Positions 26,520 to 34,699 of a DNA stretch of 64,000 bases are shown here, piece after piece. The stretch's first letter is position 1; every line of letters begins with the position of its first letter. Under the pieces are notes generated by a model that searched no databases, was not told the DNA's origin, and worked only from the letters and a program-made list of their open reading frames with translations. The DNA is taken from assembly GCF_000014565.1 (NCBI RefSeq), contig NC_008269.1, positions 1-64,000 on the forward strand, written 5' to 3'. This DNA comes from Rhodococcus jostii RHA1. Lineage in GTDB: Bacteria; Actinomycetota; Actinomycetes; Mycobacteriales; Mycobacteriaceae. The position numbers and the translations under genes are program-made.

Positions 26520-27216
26520 CATGGAACCAGCAGCGCTGCTCCCGGGTGTCGGGGAACACCTCCCGCAGCCCCGCCAGAATCCCAGTGCTCCGTCCCCGAC
26601 CGCCAGCACCGGCGCCCGCATCCCACGGCGGTGGCAGTCCCGCAGCAGATCCGCCCACGCGATCGACTCGCGGTAGCCGTCGGTCAACGCCACGAGCTCC
26701 TTACGGCCGCCGGCCGCACCCCGAGCATCACCAGCACGGCACAGTTTCTCCTGCTCGAGGCGCACTTTCAGGTGGATACCCATCCAGCCACAGATGCACT
26801 GAGATCCTCGTTCCCGAGCGCGGTGGCCTCGTCCTGCCACTGTGCGGTCAGCGGGGCGATCGAGGCGGCCGACAATCCGGCCCCGGTGCCGATGAACTGC
26901 TCCAATGCCCCGAAGTCGCTGGTGGAGAGTCCGTGCAGATACAGCGGCGGCAGCGCCTCGCTGACCTGCGTGGACTTTACGTGCCCAGGCCGGCCGGCAG
27001 GATCGCCGAGGAGAACCGCTTCAGCTCGTCCGTGTCCGGCTCGAGGCGCCTGTCGTTTGACCCGCGGGCCCTTGACCCCCTTACCGCCCCGGCGGAGGTC
27101 AACACCTCGCGCGCCTGGTGGTAGCCGTTGCGCACGATCAGCCGCCGGCCGTTCTCGTCGACCTCACCGCAGTGCGTGCCGGGTGATGTAGTCGGCGTCT
27201 TCGTAGGAGTCGTCAT
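26520..27216 (-). pseudogene. IS256-family transposase, N-terminal part
   Basis: From 27216 the minus strand gives VDENGRRLIVRNGYHQAREV and, after frameshifts, RFSSAILPA, the DGIHLKVRLEQEKLC catalytic block, KELVALTDGYRES and APVLAVGDGALGFW, ending REQRCWFH at the transposon junction (26520). The next residues of the family (ANVFAALPKSAHP) are found at 21975 on the far side of the nested insertion. Several frame changes show it is decayed. Confidence 0.75.
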
Positions 27217-27295
27217 TGTTCCGCCAGCGCGCCAACGCCGGTCTTGATCAGAATTCGGACCCCTTGCAGATCATTCTCCGGGAAGATCATTGCTC

Positions 27296-27312
27296 CACCC
27301 GCTCGGCGGGTG
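27296..27312. promoter_or_regulatory. 17-bp palindrome, candidate TetR operator
   Basis: CACCCGC-TCG-GCGGGTG is a perfect inverted repeat 49 bases upstream of the TetR start. The size and spacing fit a TetR-family operator and would allow autoregulation. Direct repeats AGATCATT lie just upstream at 27268 and 27284. Confidence 0.45.
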
Positions 27313-27360
27313 ACGTAGATTCAGTGTCGCAGGTCTAATGCCAAGCTGACAGGAGCGACA

Positions 27361-28041
27361 GTGCCCGGAGAAGGACGAAAGCCGAAAAGGCCCCGGGGCA
27401 GGCCGCGGTTTACCGAACCGTCGCCGGAGTACGTTCGCCGCCATGACGAGATCATCGAGACAGCGGCCCAGGTCTTCCACGTCAGCGGCTACGAGGCGGG
27501 GTCGCTCGACGACGTTGCTGCGGCGCTCGACCTCCGCAAGCCCAGCCTGTACTACTACGTCGACTCCAAGGCGGAGCTGCTCTACCTGATTTTCGACCGC
27601 GCGATCTCCTTGGCGCTCGAGCGCCTCGACGAGCTGGCCACCATCGACGACCCAGCGGAGCGCCTGGCGGCCTTCATCGCGCATCAGGTGCGCATCGTCG
27701 CTGAGGAGCGGAGCCTCTTCTCGGTCTTCTTCGAGAATCGACCGCGTCTCGACGACGACTACGAGGTGCAGATCAAGACCAAGGAGCGCCGGTATTTCCG
27801 CCATTTCGTCGCGGCCGTCGAGCACGCCAGCGGCGCAGGTGTGATTCCGAAAATCGATGCGCGCTTCGGGGCGCAAGCGATCTTGGGCATGTCGAGTTGG
27901 GTCTACAAGTGGTTCGATTCGGACCACGATGATGCGACCCAGGTGGCCGGCGACTTCGTCGAGCTGATCCTCAGGACCCGTGTACAGGTCGACACGGTCT
28001 CGTTCGCTAAAGTCCTTTATCCCGAGGCTCGCCAGAGCTGA
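27361..28041 (+). CDS. TetR/AcrR-family regulator
   Basis: 226 residues from a GTG at 27361 preceded by ACAGGAGCGACA. A basic N-terminal tail (KPKRPRGRPR) precedes the TetR HTH: IIETAAQVFHVSGYEAGSLDDVAAALDLRKPSLYYYVDSK, with the recognition helix KPSLYYY. The ligand domain resembles regulators of acyl-CoA or aromatic-CoA pathways (KstR2/PaaR type), but this is only general likeness. It lies on the same strand as the PaaA-like cluster 1.6 kb downstream, with IS21 debris between, so it may be the displaced regulator of that cluster. Confidence 0.8.
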   Translation: MPGEGRKPKRPRGRPRFTEPSPEYVRRHDEIIETAAQVFHVSGYEAGSLDDVAAALDLRKPSLYYYVDSKAELLYLIFDRAISLALERLDELATIDDPAERLAAFIAHQVRIVAEERSLFSVFFENRPRLDDDYEVQIKTKERRYFRHFVAAVEHASGAGVIPKIDARFGAQAILGMSSWVYKWFDSDHDDATQVAGDFVELILRTRVQVDTVSFAKVLYPEARQS

Positions 28042-28049
28042 TTAACTTG

Positions 28050-28195
28050 CGCCCCGACGCGAGAGCCACCTCGACGGTGATCGCCGAGGCTCCGGCCGCG
28101 TCGAGGTAGGCCACGAAGCGGGGAAGGAGCCGGGCGGCGTCATCGATCCGGTGTCCCAACAACCGACGCAGGCGCAGGTACTGTTCGGCCTGCTC
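28050..28195 (-). pseudogene. tyrosine recombinase N-terminal fragment
   Basis: The minus strand reads AEQAEQYLRLRRLLGHRIDD, LLPRFVAYLDAAGASAITVE, the SAM-like core-binding start of a transposon or integron-type tyrosine recombinase. It breaks off after VALASG. The fragment is fused in frame to decayed istB DNA upstream, so it marks a junction between two mobile elements. Confidence 0.5.
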
Positions 28196-28199
28196 GGCG

Positions 28200-28730
28200 A
28201 AGGCGCTCCCGGGCCAGGGCCCGCAGAGGGTCAGCAGCAGCGGCCGGGTGGTATTCGCGCATGCGCTGGCCGATGGTCCGGTCGGCGTGGCCGCCCGCGA
28301 GATCGGCGAGCATGCGGGCGCATTTGACGAACCGCACGTCCCCGCCGCGCCGGGTGACATGATGCCCAAGCGCCTGTGCCACATGGGTTTTGCCGAATCC
28401 GGCCCGTAGAGAATGACCGATTCGCCGGCGTCGAGCCAGCGGAGGGCGCCCAGGTCCCGCAGCATCGCCGCGGGAAGCTTCGGGTTCGCAGTTAAGTCGA
28501 AGTCCTCGAAGGTGGCCTGTTGTTCGAACTTCGCCCGCCGCAGCCGCTGGGCGAGGGCCGCGGTTTCGCGGCGGGCGATCTCGCCTCACAGAGCACCTGC
28601 AGGAAATCGAGGTGCCCGCGCTTGCCCGTCGCGGGTCTGGGCCAGCCGGGCGTCGAGGGTGTTGAGCATTCCGGTGAGGGTTCAACGTCCTCAGGGCAGC
28701 CAGCAGGCTGGAATCGTGAATAGTCCTTAC
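28200..28730 (-). pseudogene. IS21-family helper ATPase (istB) remnant
   Basis: Blocks of IstB appear in shifting frames: RRAKFEQQATFEDFDLTANP and KLPAAMLRDLGALRWLDAGE, VILYGP (start of Walker A), FGKTHVAQALGHHVTRRGGD and RFVKCARMLADLAGGHADRT. Frame changes within the Walker A region and near the N-terminus inactivate it. The istA start at 28886 is on the opposite strand, so the original IS21 layout has been rearranged. Confidence 0.65.
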
Positions 28731-28885
28731 GACTCCTTGGTGTGGTGGAAGTAGTTGGCGTGCAGAGGGGGTATCGCTGCACGCAGCGACGTCTCTGGCG
28801 GTGCGTTCGGTGTCGAAGGCGTCGGGCCGCGCAGGAACGCCGTCGCGCCGGCGGGCGATCCGTCGTGTTCGGAAGGAGAACGTGG

Positions 28886-29085
28886 ATGATGACCGATCTG
28901 ATGGAGTTGTTCCGGCATTGGCATGCTGGCCGGTCTCATGTGTCAGATCTCGACGGCCATGAGGATCGACCGAAAGACGATCCTGAAGAGCCTGGCTCCG
29001 GCGTTGGAGGCGGGTTGACGCTGGGCGAGGGTGGGAAGTTCGACGAGATGGTCTGGCGGGAGTTGATCGCCAGATGGTTAGTCAG
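28886..29085 (+). pseudogene. IS21-family transposase (istA) N-terminal fragment
   Basis: After GGAAGGAGAACGTGG an ATG at 28886 begins MMTDLMELFRHWHAGRS, the IstA start. The HTH continues in another frame (STAMRIDRKTILKSLAPALEAG), and the first frame resumes with VWRELIARWLV. The fragment ends after about 66 codons. Confidence 0.6.
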
Positions 29086-29600
29086 GCCCCTTCCGGGCCC
29101 TTGTCGGTGGCCCAGCAGGAGCGAACCTGCAGCAGCCCGAACCCCGAGCCGACGCGCCCCACAGGTGGGAATTACGTGACGGACAACCCCTCAACCTGGG
29201 GAATTTCGTGAACGCTGACAACCAGACCGTACGACGAGATCAGGACATTTCCCACCTACACCGACAATGCAGACCGACGGCGGCTTGACTCTTACGTTGA
29301 TCGGAAGTCCATCAGTGGTCCAGCGACGCCACCAGATTCGGCGACACCACCTCCGAATCATTCGGAGACAGGGGCAAGAAGTCATACCGCACTGGGCCCG
29401 AGGCCGACGCCTCGGGAGCACCTGAACTAAACGGTAACGGGACAAGGCCGTGCCGGTCCGGCCGCGGTCGTAGACCTGGGCCGAGGCGCTACACAGCTTC
29501 GCAACCGACGAGCTTTTCGCGGGTGCACGCGGTCGGAAACTGCGCCGACACGCCCTGTTCAAGGGCGTGGTGCGCACCATCCAAATTATTTTGTTCGACT
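29086..29600. other. mobile-element debris without intact gene
   Basis: It contains paired repeats GGAATTACGTGA (29169) and GGAATTTCGTGAACGC (29201), which resemble IS21 terminal repeats. A 38-codon open tail at about 29485-29601 on the plus strand (DELFAGARGRKLRRHALFKG) looks like the end of some real protein but I do not recognise it. No complete gene is present. Confidence 0.4.
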
Positions 29601-29607
29601 AGTCGGT

Positions 29608-29632
29608 TGACACCTTAACAGCTGGGGTGTCA
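29608..29632. promoter_or_regulatory. inverted repeat TGACACC-N11-GGTGTCA, candidate operator
   Basis: Perfect 7-bp arms with an 11-base spacer, 42 bases upstream of the PaaA-like start. The left arm overlaps a TTGACA that could serve as a -35 box. The position suits control of the 29674-33764 cluster. Confidence 0.45.
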
Positions 29633-29673
29633 CGCTGGGCACCACGCTGGACCACGGATGTGAGGAGACCGCT

Positions 29674-30405
29674 ATGACTGCTTCGACAGTGGAGTTGCCG
29701 GGCCGAAAGATCTACGCCGAGGGCGACCCGGAGATCCCGCAGGAGTTCCGTGAGCTGCTGACGCGCATGCTCACGCACCACTTGGAGAACTCCACCAACC
29801 CGAACTACACCGAACTGCTGAATACGCTGTGGGCCAAGGGAATGACCCTCATTCCCGATCAGCGACTCAAGGTGACCTACGCCAAGCTGATGCAGCAGGA
29901 GGTCGAGCATGGGGCCATCACGGCACGCATCCTGGACGGCCTCGGGGTGGGTCCGGTCGACGGGAAGATCAAGCAGTATCTGTTCCACCTGCCGATCGAC
30001 ACCTTCTGTGACCTGGCCTTCTTCAACGCCCTCGGCGACAGGGTCGGCTGCTACATCGGCGAAACCTGGGACGGCGTGCCCTACGCCCCGTTACTTGAGG
30101 TCGCCGATCGCCTCCATAAGGACGAGGTGTTCCATGCGACCTTCGGCATGAACAACCTTCGCCGAATCGTCGCGACGCCGGAGGGCCTCGCCGAAGCCAA
30201 CGAGAAGGTGAAAATCTGGTGGCCGGCAGCGCTCGACATGTTCGGCCGCTCGGACTCGGACTTCTCCGACGTTTACGTCAAGTGGGGGCTGCGTCAGAAG
30301 AATAATGAGGAACTCCGGCAGCAATACATTGTCGATACCCGTCCGATGCTGGAGAAGCTCGGCATCGCGGTACCGGCCGACACTGCGAATCGCCGCTTCC
30401 TCTGA
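29674..30405 (+). CDS. PaaA/PaaC-family diiron oxygenase-like protein
   Basis: 243 residues, ATG at 29674 after TGAGGAGACCGCT. The sequence belongs to the phenylacetate-CoA epoxidase (PaaA_PaaC) ferritin-like family: QEVEHGAITARIL (E76xxH79), FFNALGDRVGCYIG (about 116-129) and LHKDEVFHATFG (E151xxH154) give the two ExxH diiron motifs. The usual first-helix Glu is probably E38 or E47. Known epoxidases need PaaA, PaaB, PaaC and a PaaE reductase, but here a single ferritin-like subunit is followed by two unknown small proteins and a reductase. It is therefore likely to be the oxygen-activating subunit of a related but distinct enzyme acting on a CoA thioester or aromatic; the substrate is unknown. 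Confidence 0.75.
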   Translation: MTASTVELPGRKIYAEGDPEIPQEFRELLTRMLTHHLENSTNPNYTELLNTLWAKGMTLIPDQRLKVTYAKLMQQEVEHGAITARILDGLGVGPVDGKIKQYLFHLPIDTFCDLAFFNALGDRVGCYIGETWDGVPYAPLLEVADRLHKDEVFHATFGMNNLRRIVATPEGLAEANEKVKIWWPAALDMFGRSDSDFSDVYVKWGLRQKNNEELRQQYIVDTRPMLEKLGIAVPADTANRRFL

Positions 30406-30677
30406 TGAACAAGAGCACGTTGGGAGGGTGGACGGTCGATATTCACCGGCCGCACCCCAAGATGACGGTGTATGACGTGAGCCTGTCCGGTTACCACGAG
30501 TTCTTCTCCGTGGCAGTGGGCGCGAAGTCGCTGGTGATCACCTCTCTCGAACCTGGTGAGGACGCCTACCCCGAACCGCAGGTATTCGTCTTCTCCAAGC
30601 CGTACGGATGGCGCGACGACCTCGAGGGCGACGAGGCACTGATGCAGGTGTGGCAAGCCGTCGGTGTGCAGCGCTGA
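30405..30677 (+). CDS. small protein of the oxygenase cluster, unknown family
   Basis: 90 residues. The ATG at 30405 overlaps the stop of the diiron gene by one base, so translation is coupled. The protein is rich in beta-type sequence (TVYDVSLSGYHEFFSVAVG, SLVITSLEPGEDAYPEPQVF) and has no signal peptide or metal motif. Its place matches that of PaaB in paa operons, but it does not resemble PaaB. It may be a structural or effector subunit of the oxygenase. Confidence 0.7.
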   Translation: MNKSTLGGWTVDIHRPHPKMTVYDVSLSGYHEFFSVAVGAKSLVITSLEPGEDAYPEPQVFVFSKPYGWRDDLEGDEALMQVWQAVGVQR

Positions 30678-30702
30678 CGGTTCAACAGAGCAGGGAGCAG
30701 TT

Positions 30703-31008
30703 ATGACGACCTACACAGTGCGCGGCGGCCGCAACGGTAGTCGAGTGCACGTCACCTGGACCGACGGGACGCTCTCCGGTGATCCGCCGACCGTCGACCT
30801 TATGCAAGTCGAGGCCGAATTGGCGCTGCTACACCCACAAGATCGCCTCTCATGGGCCCAGATGGTGGACCCCGAGCAGCTCCTCCCGGCCGACCCGCTC
30901 TCGGAACCCACCGCGACCTGGCGGCTGATCCAGAGTGTGTTCGACACGGTCCAGTCCGGAGAAGGTGATCTTCCAACGGAGGCTGTGGACGTGTTGGCGG
31001 GTAGATGA
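30703..31008 (+). CDS. second small protein of the oxygenase cluster, unknown family
   Basis: 101 residues from MTTYTVRGGRNGSRV (ATG 30703, with GGGAGCAG upstream). Acidic, no Cys motif, no membrane segment. The middle (QVEAELALLHPQDRLSWAQM) is helical. I do not recognise it. Its position between the diiron protein and the reductase suggests a role in the same complex or pathway. Confidence 0.65.
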   Translation: MTTYTVRGGRNGSRVHVTWTDGTLSGDPPTVDLMQVEAELALLHPQDRLSWAQMVDPEQLLPADPLSEPTATWRLIQSVFDTVQSGEGDLPTEAVDVLAGR

Positions 31009-31113
31009 CACTAAAAGTGACACGACGGTGGTCGTCATGAGCTCTTCGGTCGACTCGTTCACAATCCCGGTCCTGCGAGCACGAGAACTCCCGAAGGCGG
31101 GGTAGCTGACACA

Positions 31114-31932
31114 ATGACGATCACCGCGGCTTCGCAGGCATTGGACCTGTGGGCGCTCGAGAGGTGGCTGCGGGCGCGCGGCCTGCCAGTCACCGGTCCA
31201 CTTGCTGCGCAGGTCGTCATCACCGGTGGCCGGTCAAACCTGACGTTCTTCCTGACCGATCAGGCCGGACGCAGGTGGGTCGTGCGCCGTCCGCCTCTCG
31301 GCGCGGTCCTCTCGACTGCACACGACGTCGGCAGGGAGTTCCGGGTTATGTCGGCCCTGGCCGGAACTGCTGTCCCGGTCCCCTCGATGGTGGGGTTGGG
31401 CACGGATGCCCATGACGTCGCCTTCTACGTGATGAACGAGGTGCCCGGACTGGTCCTGCGCGACGGCGTTGCAACGACGACCGCGCTCCTGGGCAAGGCG
31501 TGCGCGCAGGCCGGCGAGGGGCTGGTCGACGCGCTGGTCGACGACCAGGGTGCGCTGCAGGCGGTCCTCGACTGGGAGTTATGCACCCGCGGCGACCCGA
31601 TGGTGGACCTTGGTGTGTTCCTCTACTACTGGACCGAGGCCCACGACCCCGTGACGCCGTTTCTGGACCCGCCCACCATCCTGCCCGGTTTCCACAGTCG
31701 TCAGGACCTGCTCGCACACTACGTACGGGTCAGTGGACGGCAAGTCCAACGATTGGATTACTACCTCGCGTACGCGGCATGGCGCAGCGCCGTGGCCTTC
31801 GAAGGCGTAGCAGGGCGGTCGGCGGCCGGCGCCTACGGACCCCCCGATGCCGCGGAGGAGCACCGACTGGCCGTGGTCACCCGAGGACTGATCGCCCACG
31901 CCCGCGACCTTCTCGAGAAAGACGGGTCATGA
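31114..31932 (+). CDS. aminoglycoside-phosphotransferase-like protein lacking the catalytic loop
   Basis: 272 residues. The N-lobe fits the APH/FadE36-like family found in acyl-CoA gene clusters (VVITGGRSNLTFFLTDQAGR, WVVRRPP, REFRVMSAL), and the C-lobe resumes with VDDQGALQAVLDWELCTRGD (the metal-binding DWE motif at about 153-155). The roughly 100 residues normally between, including the HGDxxxxN catalytic loop, are missing; the join is GEGLVDA-LVDDQG at about residues 134-144, where an 11-bp direct repeat GCTGGTCGACG (31521 and 31533) sits. The frame is kept, so a shortened protein may still be made, but it should not be a kinase. Its stop overlaps the start of the reductase gene. Confidence 0.65.
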   Translation: MTITAASQALDLWALERWLRARGLPVTGPLAAQVVITGGRSNLTFFLTDQAGRRWVVRRPPLGAVLSTAHDVGREFRVMSALAGTAVPVPSMVGLGTDAHDVAFYVMNEVPGLVLRDGVATTTALLGKACAQAGEGLVDALVDDQGALQAVLDWELCTRGDPMVDLGVFLYYWTEAHDPVTPFLDPPTILPGFHSRQDLLAHYVRVSGRQVQRLDYYLAYAAWRSAVAFEGVAGRSAAGAYGPPDAAEEHRLAVVTRGLIAHARDLLEKDGS

Positions 31933-32903
31933 ACGGCGACAACGTTATTTGTCCGCTACGGGTCGATCGTGTGGTACCCGAGTCCGACGGGGTCGTTTCC
32001 CTGCGGCTGGTGCACCCGGACGGACAGCGCCTACCGGACTGGACGCCCGGCGCGCACCTCGATGTCCTGCTGCCGTCCGGACTGCTACGCCAGTACTCAT
32101 TGTGCGGTGACCCTCAGGACGACACCGGCTACCGGATCGCTGTGCTCCGGGAGGCGCGCGGCCGGGGCGGCTCGCGGGAGATCCACGACAGCGCGCTCCT
32201 CGGGTGCACGCTGGGCATCCGGGGGCCGCGCAACCACTTCGCACTGTCCACCGCTCCGCGCTACCTGTTCCTCGCCGGCGGCATCGGCATTACGCCCATT
32301 CTCGCGATGGCCCGCGAGGTCAGCCGACGCGGCGTCCCGTGGCGACTCGTCTACGGCGGGCGCACACGCTCCACGATGGCGTTCGTCGACGAACTCCAGA
32401 ACCTACCGAGCGGTCAGGTCGAGCTGGTCCCCCAGGACGAGCGCGGCCACATTCCGCTCGACGATATCCTCGCCGCGACGCCGCCGGACACACACATCTA
32501 CTGCTGCGGACCCGAACCGATGATCCGAGCAGTGGAGGCCGCATGCGCACGCTGCTCCGCTCTCGACCGGCTCCACGTCGAACGGTTCACCGCGCCCTCG
32601 CTGGCCGAGCAGCCACCGGTCGAACCGGTGGGCGACGGTACCTTCGAGGTCGAGCTACACCGCTCCGGCGTGGTTCTCCGCGTACCCGCGAACCGGACCC
32701 TGCTTGAGGTGGTGCGGGATGTGGTGCCAGGCGTGATGTCCTCCTGCGAGGAAGGTTTCTGCGGCGCGTGCGAGACCAAAGTCCTCGAAGGGGTGCCCGA
32801 GCACCACGACTCGATCCTCAGTGACGCCGAGCGGGCGTCCTGCAACACGATGATGATCTGCGTAGGCCGGGCCCGGTCAGGGTTGCTCGTCTTGGACCTC
32901 TGA
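31929..32903 (+). CDS. oxygenase reductase (PDR/VanB type, C-terminal 2Fe-2S)
   Basis: 324 residues; the ATG at 31929 overlaps the preceding stop (ATGA). Order of domains: flavin binding with RQYSLCGDP (about 55-63), NAD binding with FLAGGIGITPILAM (about 114-127) and YCCGPEPMI (about 193-201), then a plant-type ferredoxin with C-x4-C-x2-C in SSCEEGFCGACETKVLEG and a fourth Cys in ASCNTMM. It passes electrons from NAD(P)H to an oxygenase, by position the diiron protein of this cluster. PaaE reductases also have this set of domains. A homologue begins at 63621. Confidence 0.9.
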   Translation: MNGDNVICPLRVDRVVPESDGVVSLRLVHPDGQRLPDWTPGAHLDVLLPSGLLRQYSLCGDPQDDTGYRIAVLREARGRGGSREIHDSALLGCTLGIRGPRNHFALSTAPRYLFLAGGIGITPILAMAREVSRRGVPWRLVYGGRTRSTMAFVDELQNLPSGQVELVPQDERGHIPLDDILAATPPDTHIYCCGPEPMIRAVEAACARCSALDRLHVERFTAPSLAEQPPVEPVGDGTFEVELHRSGVVLRVPANRTLLEVVRDVVPGVMSSCEEGFCGACETKVLEGVPEHHDSILSDAERASCNTMMICVGRARSGLLVLDL

Positions 32904-33050
32904 TCCGTGACGCGCGCGTCCATCCCCAGAGTGAAGACTGCCGGGACGACACATGAGCTGCCATCGGTCGTCGAGTGCACGATTACTGCGCGATCGAAAG
33001 GTGTGAGAACACATGACGAATACCCACGGCGGCGCGTTCGGTTCTGCGCG

Positions 33051-33764
33051 GTGAGTACGCGGCTCGTGCTCGTCGAGCGCAATGGTGCGCTCGCCCGAGT
33101 GGTACTCAACCGGCCGGACCGCCGCAATGCTCTCGACGACGCGCTCATCGACGCCCTCGACGATGCCCTCCGACAGGTCGCAGCGGCGAGCTGGTGCCGG
33201 GCCGTGCTGGTGACCGGCGCTGGCACTGCGTTCCGCGCGGGCGGCGACATCGCCGCCAACTCCGGTGCCGACGTCCCCGGTGCGATCGTCCGGCAGCGCC
33301 GATTCCTACAGGTCGCCGCGCGACTGCACGAGATGCCCAAACCGACGGTCGCTGCCGTCAACGGTGCCGCGGTCGGTGCCGGTTTCTCACTGGCTCTGCT
33401 CTGCGACGAGGTGATCCTTCTCGGCTCGGCCAAGCTCGGGATGGGCTTCCTGACGATCGGGTTGCCGCCGGACCTGCTGGCCACCTTGACGGTGCAGCGT
33501 CGGGCCGGCTGGACCGTCGCGACGGACCTGTTCCATTCGGGCAGGATGGTCCCGGCGGATGAAGCGGTCCGGCTGCACCTGGCCCATGAGGTCGTCGAGG
33601 ATGACGTCGTGGGTGCCGCAACGCGGCGCGCCGAGGTACTCGCTGCCTTCCCTCCGTTCGCGTTCGCTGCTACCAAGTCGCGGCTGCGCCAGTCTTTCCC
33701 GGCGACTGCGGCCATTGCCGAGCTGGAAGCCTTGGCCGTCGGGGTAGCGGGTAGGGACCCCTGA
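33051..33764 (+). CDS. enoyl-CoA hydratase/isomerase
   Basis: 237 residues from a GTG at 33051 (VSTRLVLVERNGALARVVLN). Crotonase features: NRPDRRNALDDALIDALDDA, GTAFRAGGDIAANSG with the oxyanion-hole segment, and AAVNGAAVGAGFSLALLCDE. The usual catalytic Glu positions are not obvious (GAGFSLAL and IGLPPD), so isomerase or ring-processing chemistry is as likely as hydration. It ends the 29674-33764 cluster, where it could act on the CoA-bound product of the oxygenase. An upstream extension of the frame to 32907 lacks family resemblance. Confidence 0.8.
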   Translation: MSTRLVLVERNGALARVVLNRPDRRNALDDALIDALDDALRQVAAASWCRAVLVTGAGTAFRAGGDIAANSGADVPGAIVRQRRFLQVAARLHEMPKPTVAAVNGAAVGAGFSLALLCDEVILLGSAKLGMGFLTIGLPPDLLATLTVQRRAGWTVATDLFHSGRMVPADEAVRLHLAHEVVEDDVVGAATRRAEVLAAFPPFAFAATKSRLRQSFPATAAIAELEALAVGVAGRDP

Positions 33765-34189
33765 GTTCGGGGCCGCGACTGTGGCCTTTCGGCCGCGCAC
33801 CGAGGCCTCGACTGACGACCGCGCCTGACCGGCCAGCCCGGTCTCGACGTGTCCTCGTCGGTAACCTGGCGTGTACTCATGCGGGTGACCTCGGGGTAAT
33901 CGGTCCCGCCTGGCCAAAGCCGATCGTCCGTGCATCGACACGGGCCGGTTACAGTCGAGGTTTGCGGAGGTGCCTACCCCGAGCCTCCGCAGCGGCGACC
34001 GATCGAACCCGTCGACAGCCTGTCATCACGCAAGACGAGTCCTATATTCCGTCCTGCCCCTGAGGGTCCAAGCATGGCGTCGCATTCGGGACGCCGGAGT
34101 CACAAAGAAAGTTGAGGGGAACGGACCGTCCACCGCAGCGCCTCCGCCTGCGCCTGGCCACGTAGCTGTGTCGAATCGAATCCGGCCAG
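33765..34189. other. intergenic region after the oxygenase cluster
   Basis: No gene recognised. It runs from the enoyl-CoA hydratase stop to the IS1380 remnant. Confidence 0.4.
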
Positions 34190-34610
34190 CTCACCCGTAC
34201 ACCGGGCGCAGCAGCGAGTCGATGTCGAGGAACGCCCGGTCCTCGATGCCGGGCAGCAGCGGGGTGCGAGGCCGATCAGGTGTCGTCGCAGCACCGCCCC
34301 GAGCTGCAGGGTGTGCCCGTAGGTGAACTCGCGCAGGAAGATCCTTAGGCGTCGAGGGGCGTACACCTACTCGAAGAGAATCGGGGTGCCGCCTGCGCGG
34401 ATGGTCCACATCGTCGATGCTGTCGGCTCCGGTGAGCATCCCGCCGATGATCGAGGGTGAGTTTCCCCACCGGGTTCACCGCTCCCGATGCCACCCGCGT
34501 GGAGGCGGGGTCGACATGGGTGTGGATCACACCCTGCCGCCGGCACGAGATTGCGTTCGTCGGACACCGCGGCCCAGCCGTGAGCGTGTGCGATGACTGC
34601 ACTGAAAGCG
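34190..34610 (-). pseudogene. IS1380-family transposase fragment
   Basis: The minus strand contains LTGADSIDDVDHPR near 34430, and in shifting frames REFTYGHTLQLGAVLRRHL and LLPGIEDRAFLDIDSLLRPVYG (near 34190-34250), the N-terminal region of IS1380 transposases. It ends abruptly after VYG. At least two frameshifts are present. Confidence 0.6.
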
Positions 34611-34699
34611 CTTTTCCTCATGTGGACAATCGCGATCTCGGCAATCTCGATTCGCTCACTGCAAGAGGATCTTTCGTCATTCACCCGCCGTCACGCTCG

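Noticed and set aside
30405..30677. calling the 90-residue protein PaaB
   Set aside because: Position fits but the sequence lacks the PaaB pattern; naming it would be unsupported.
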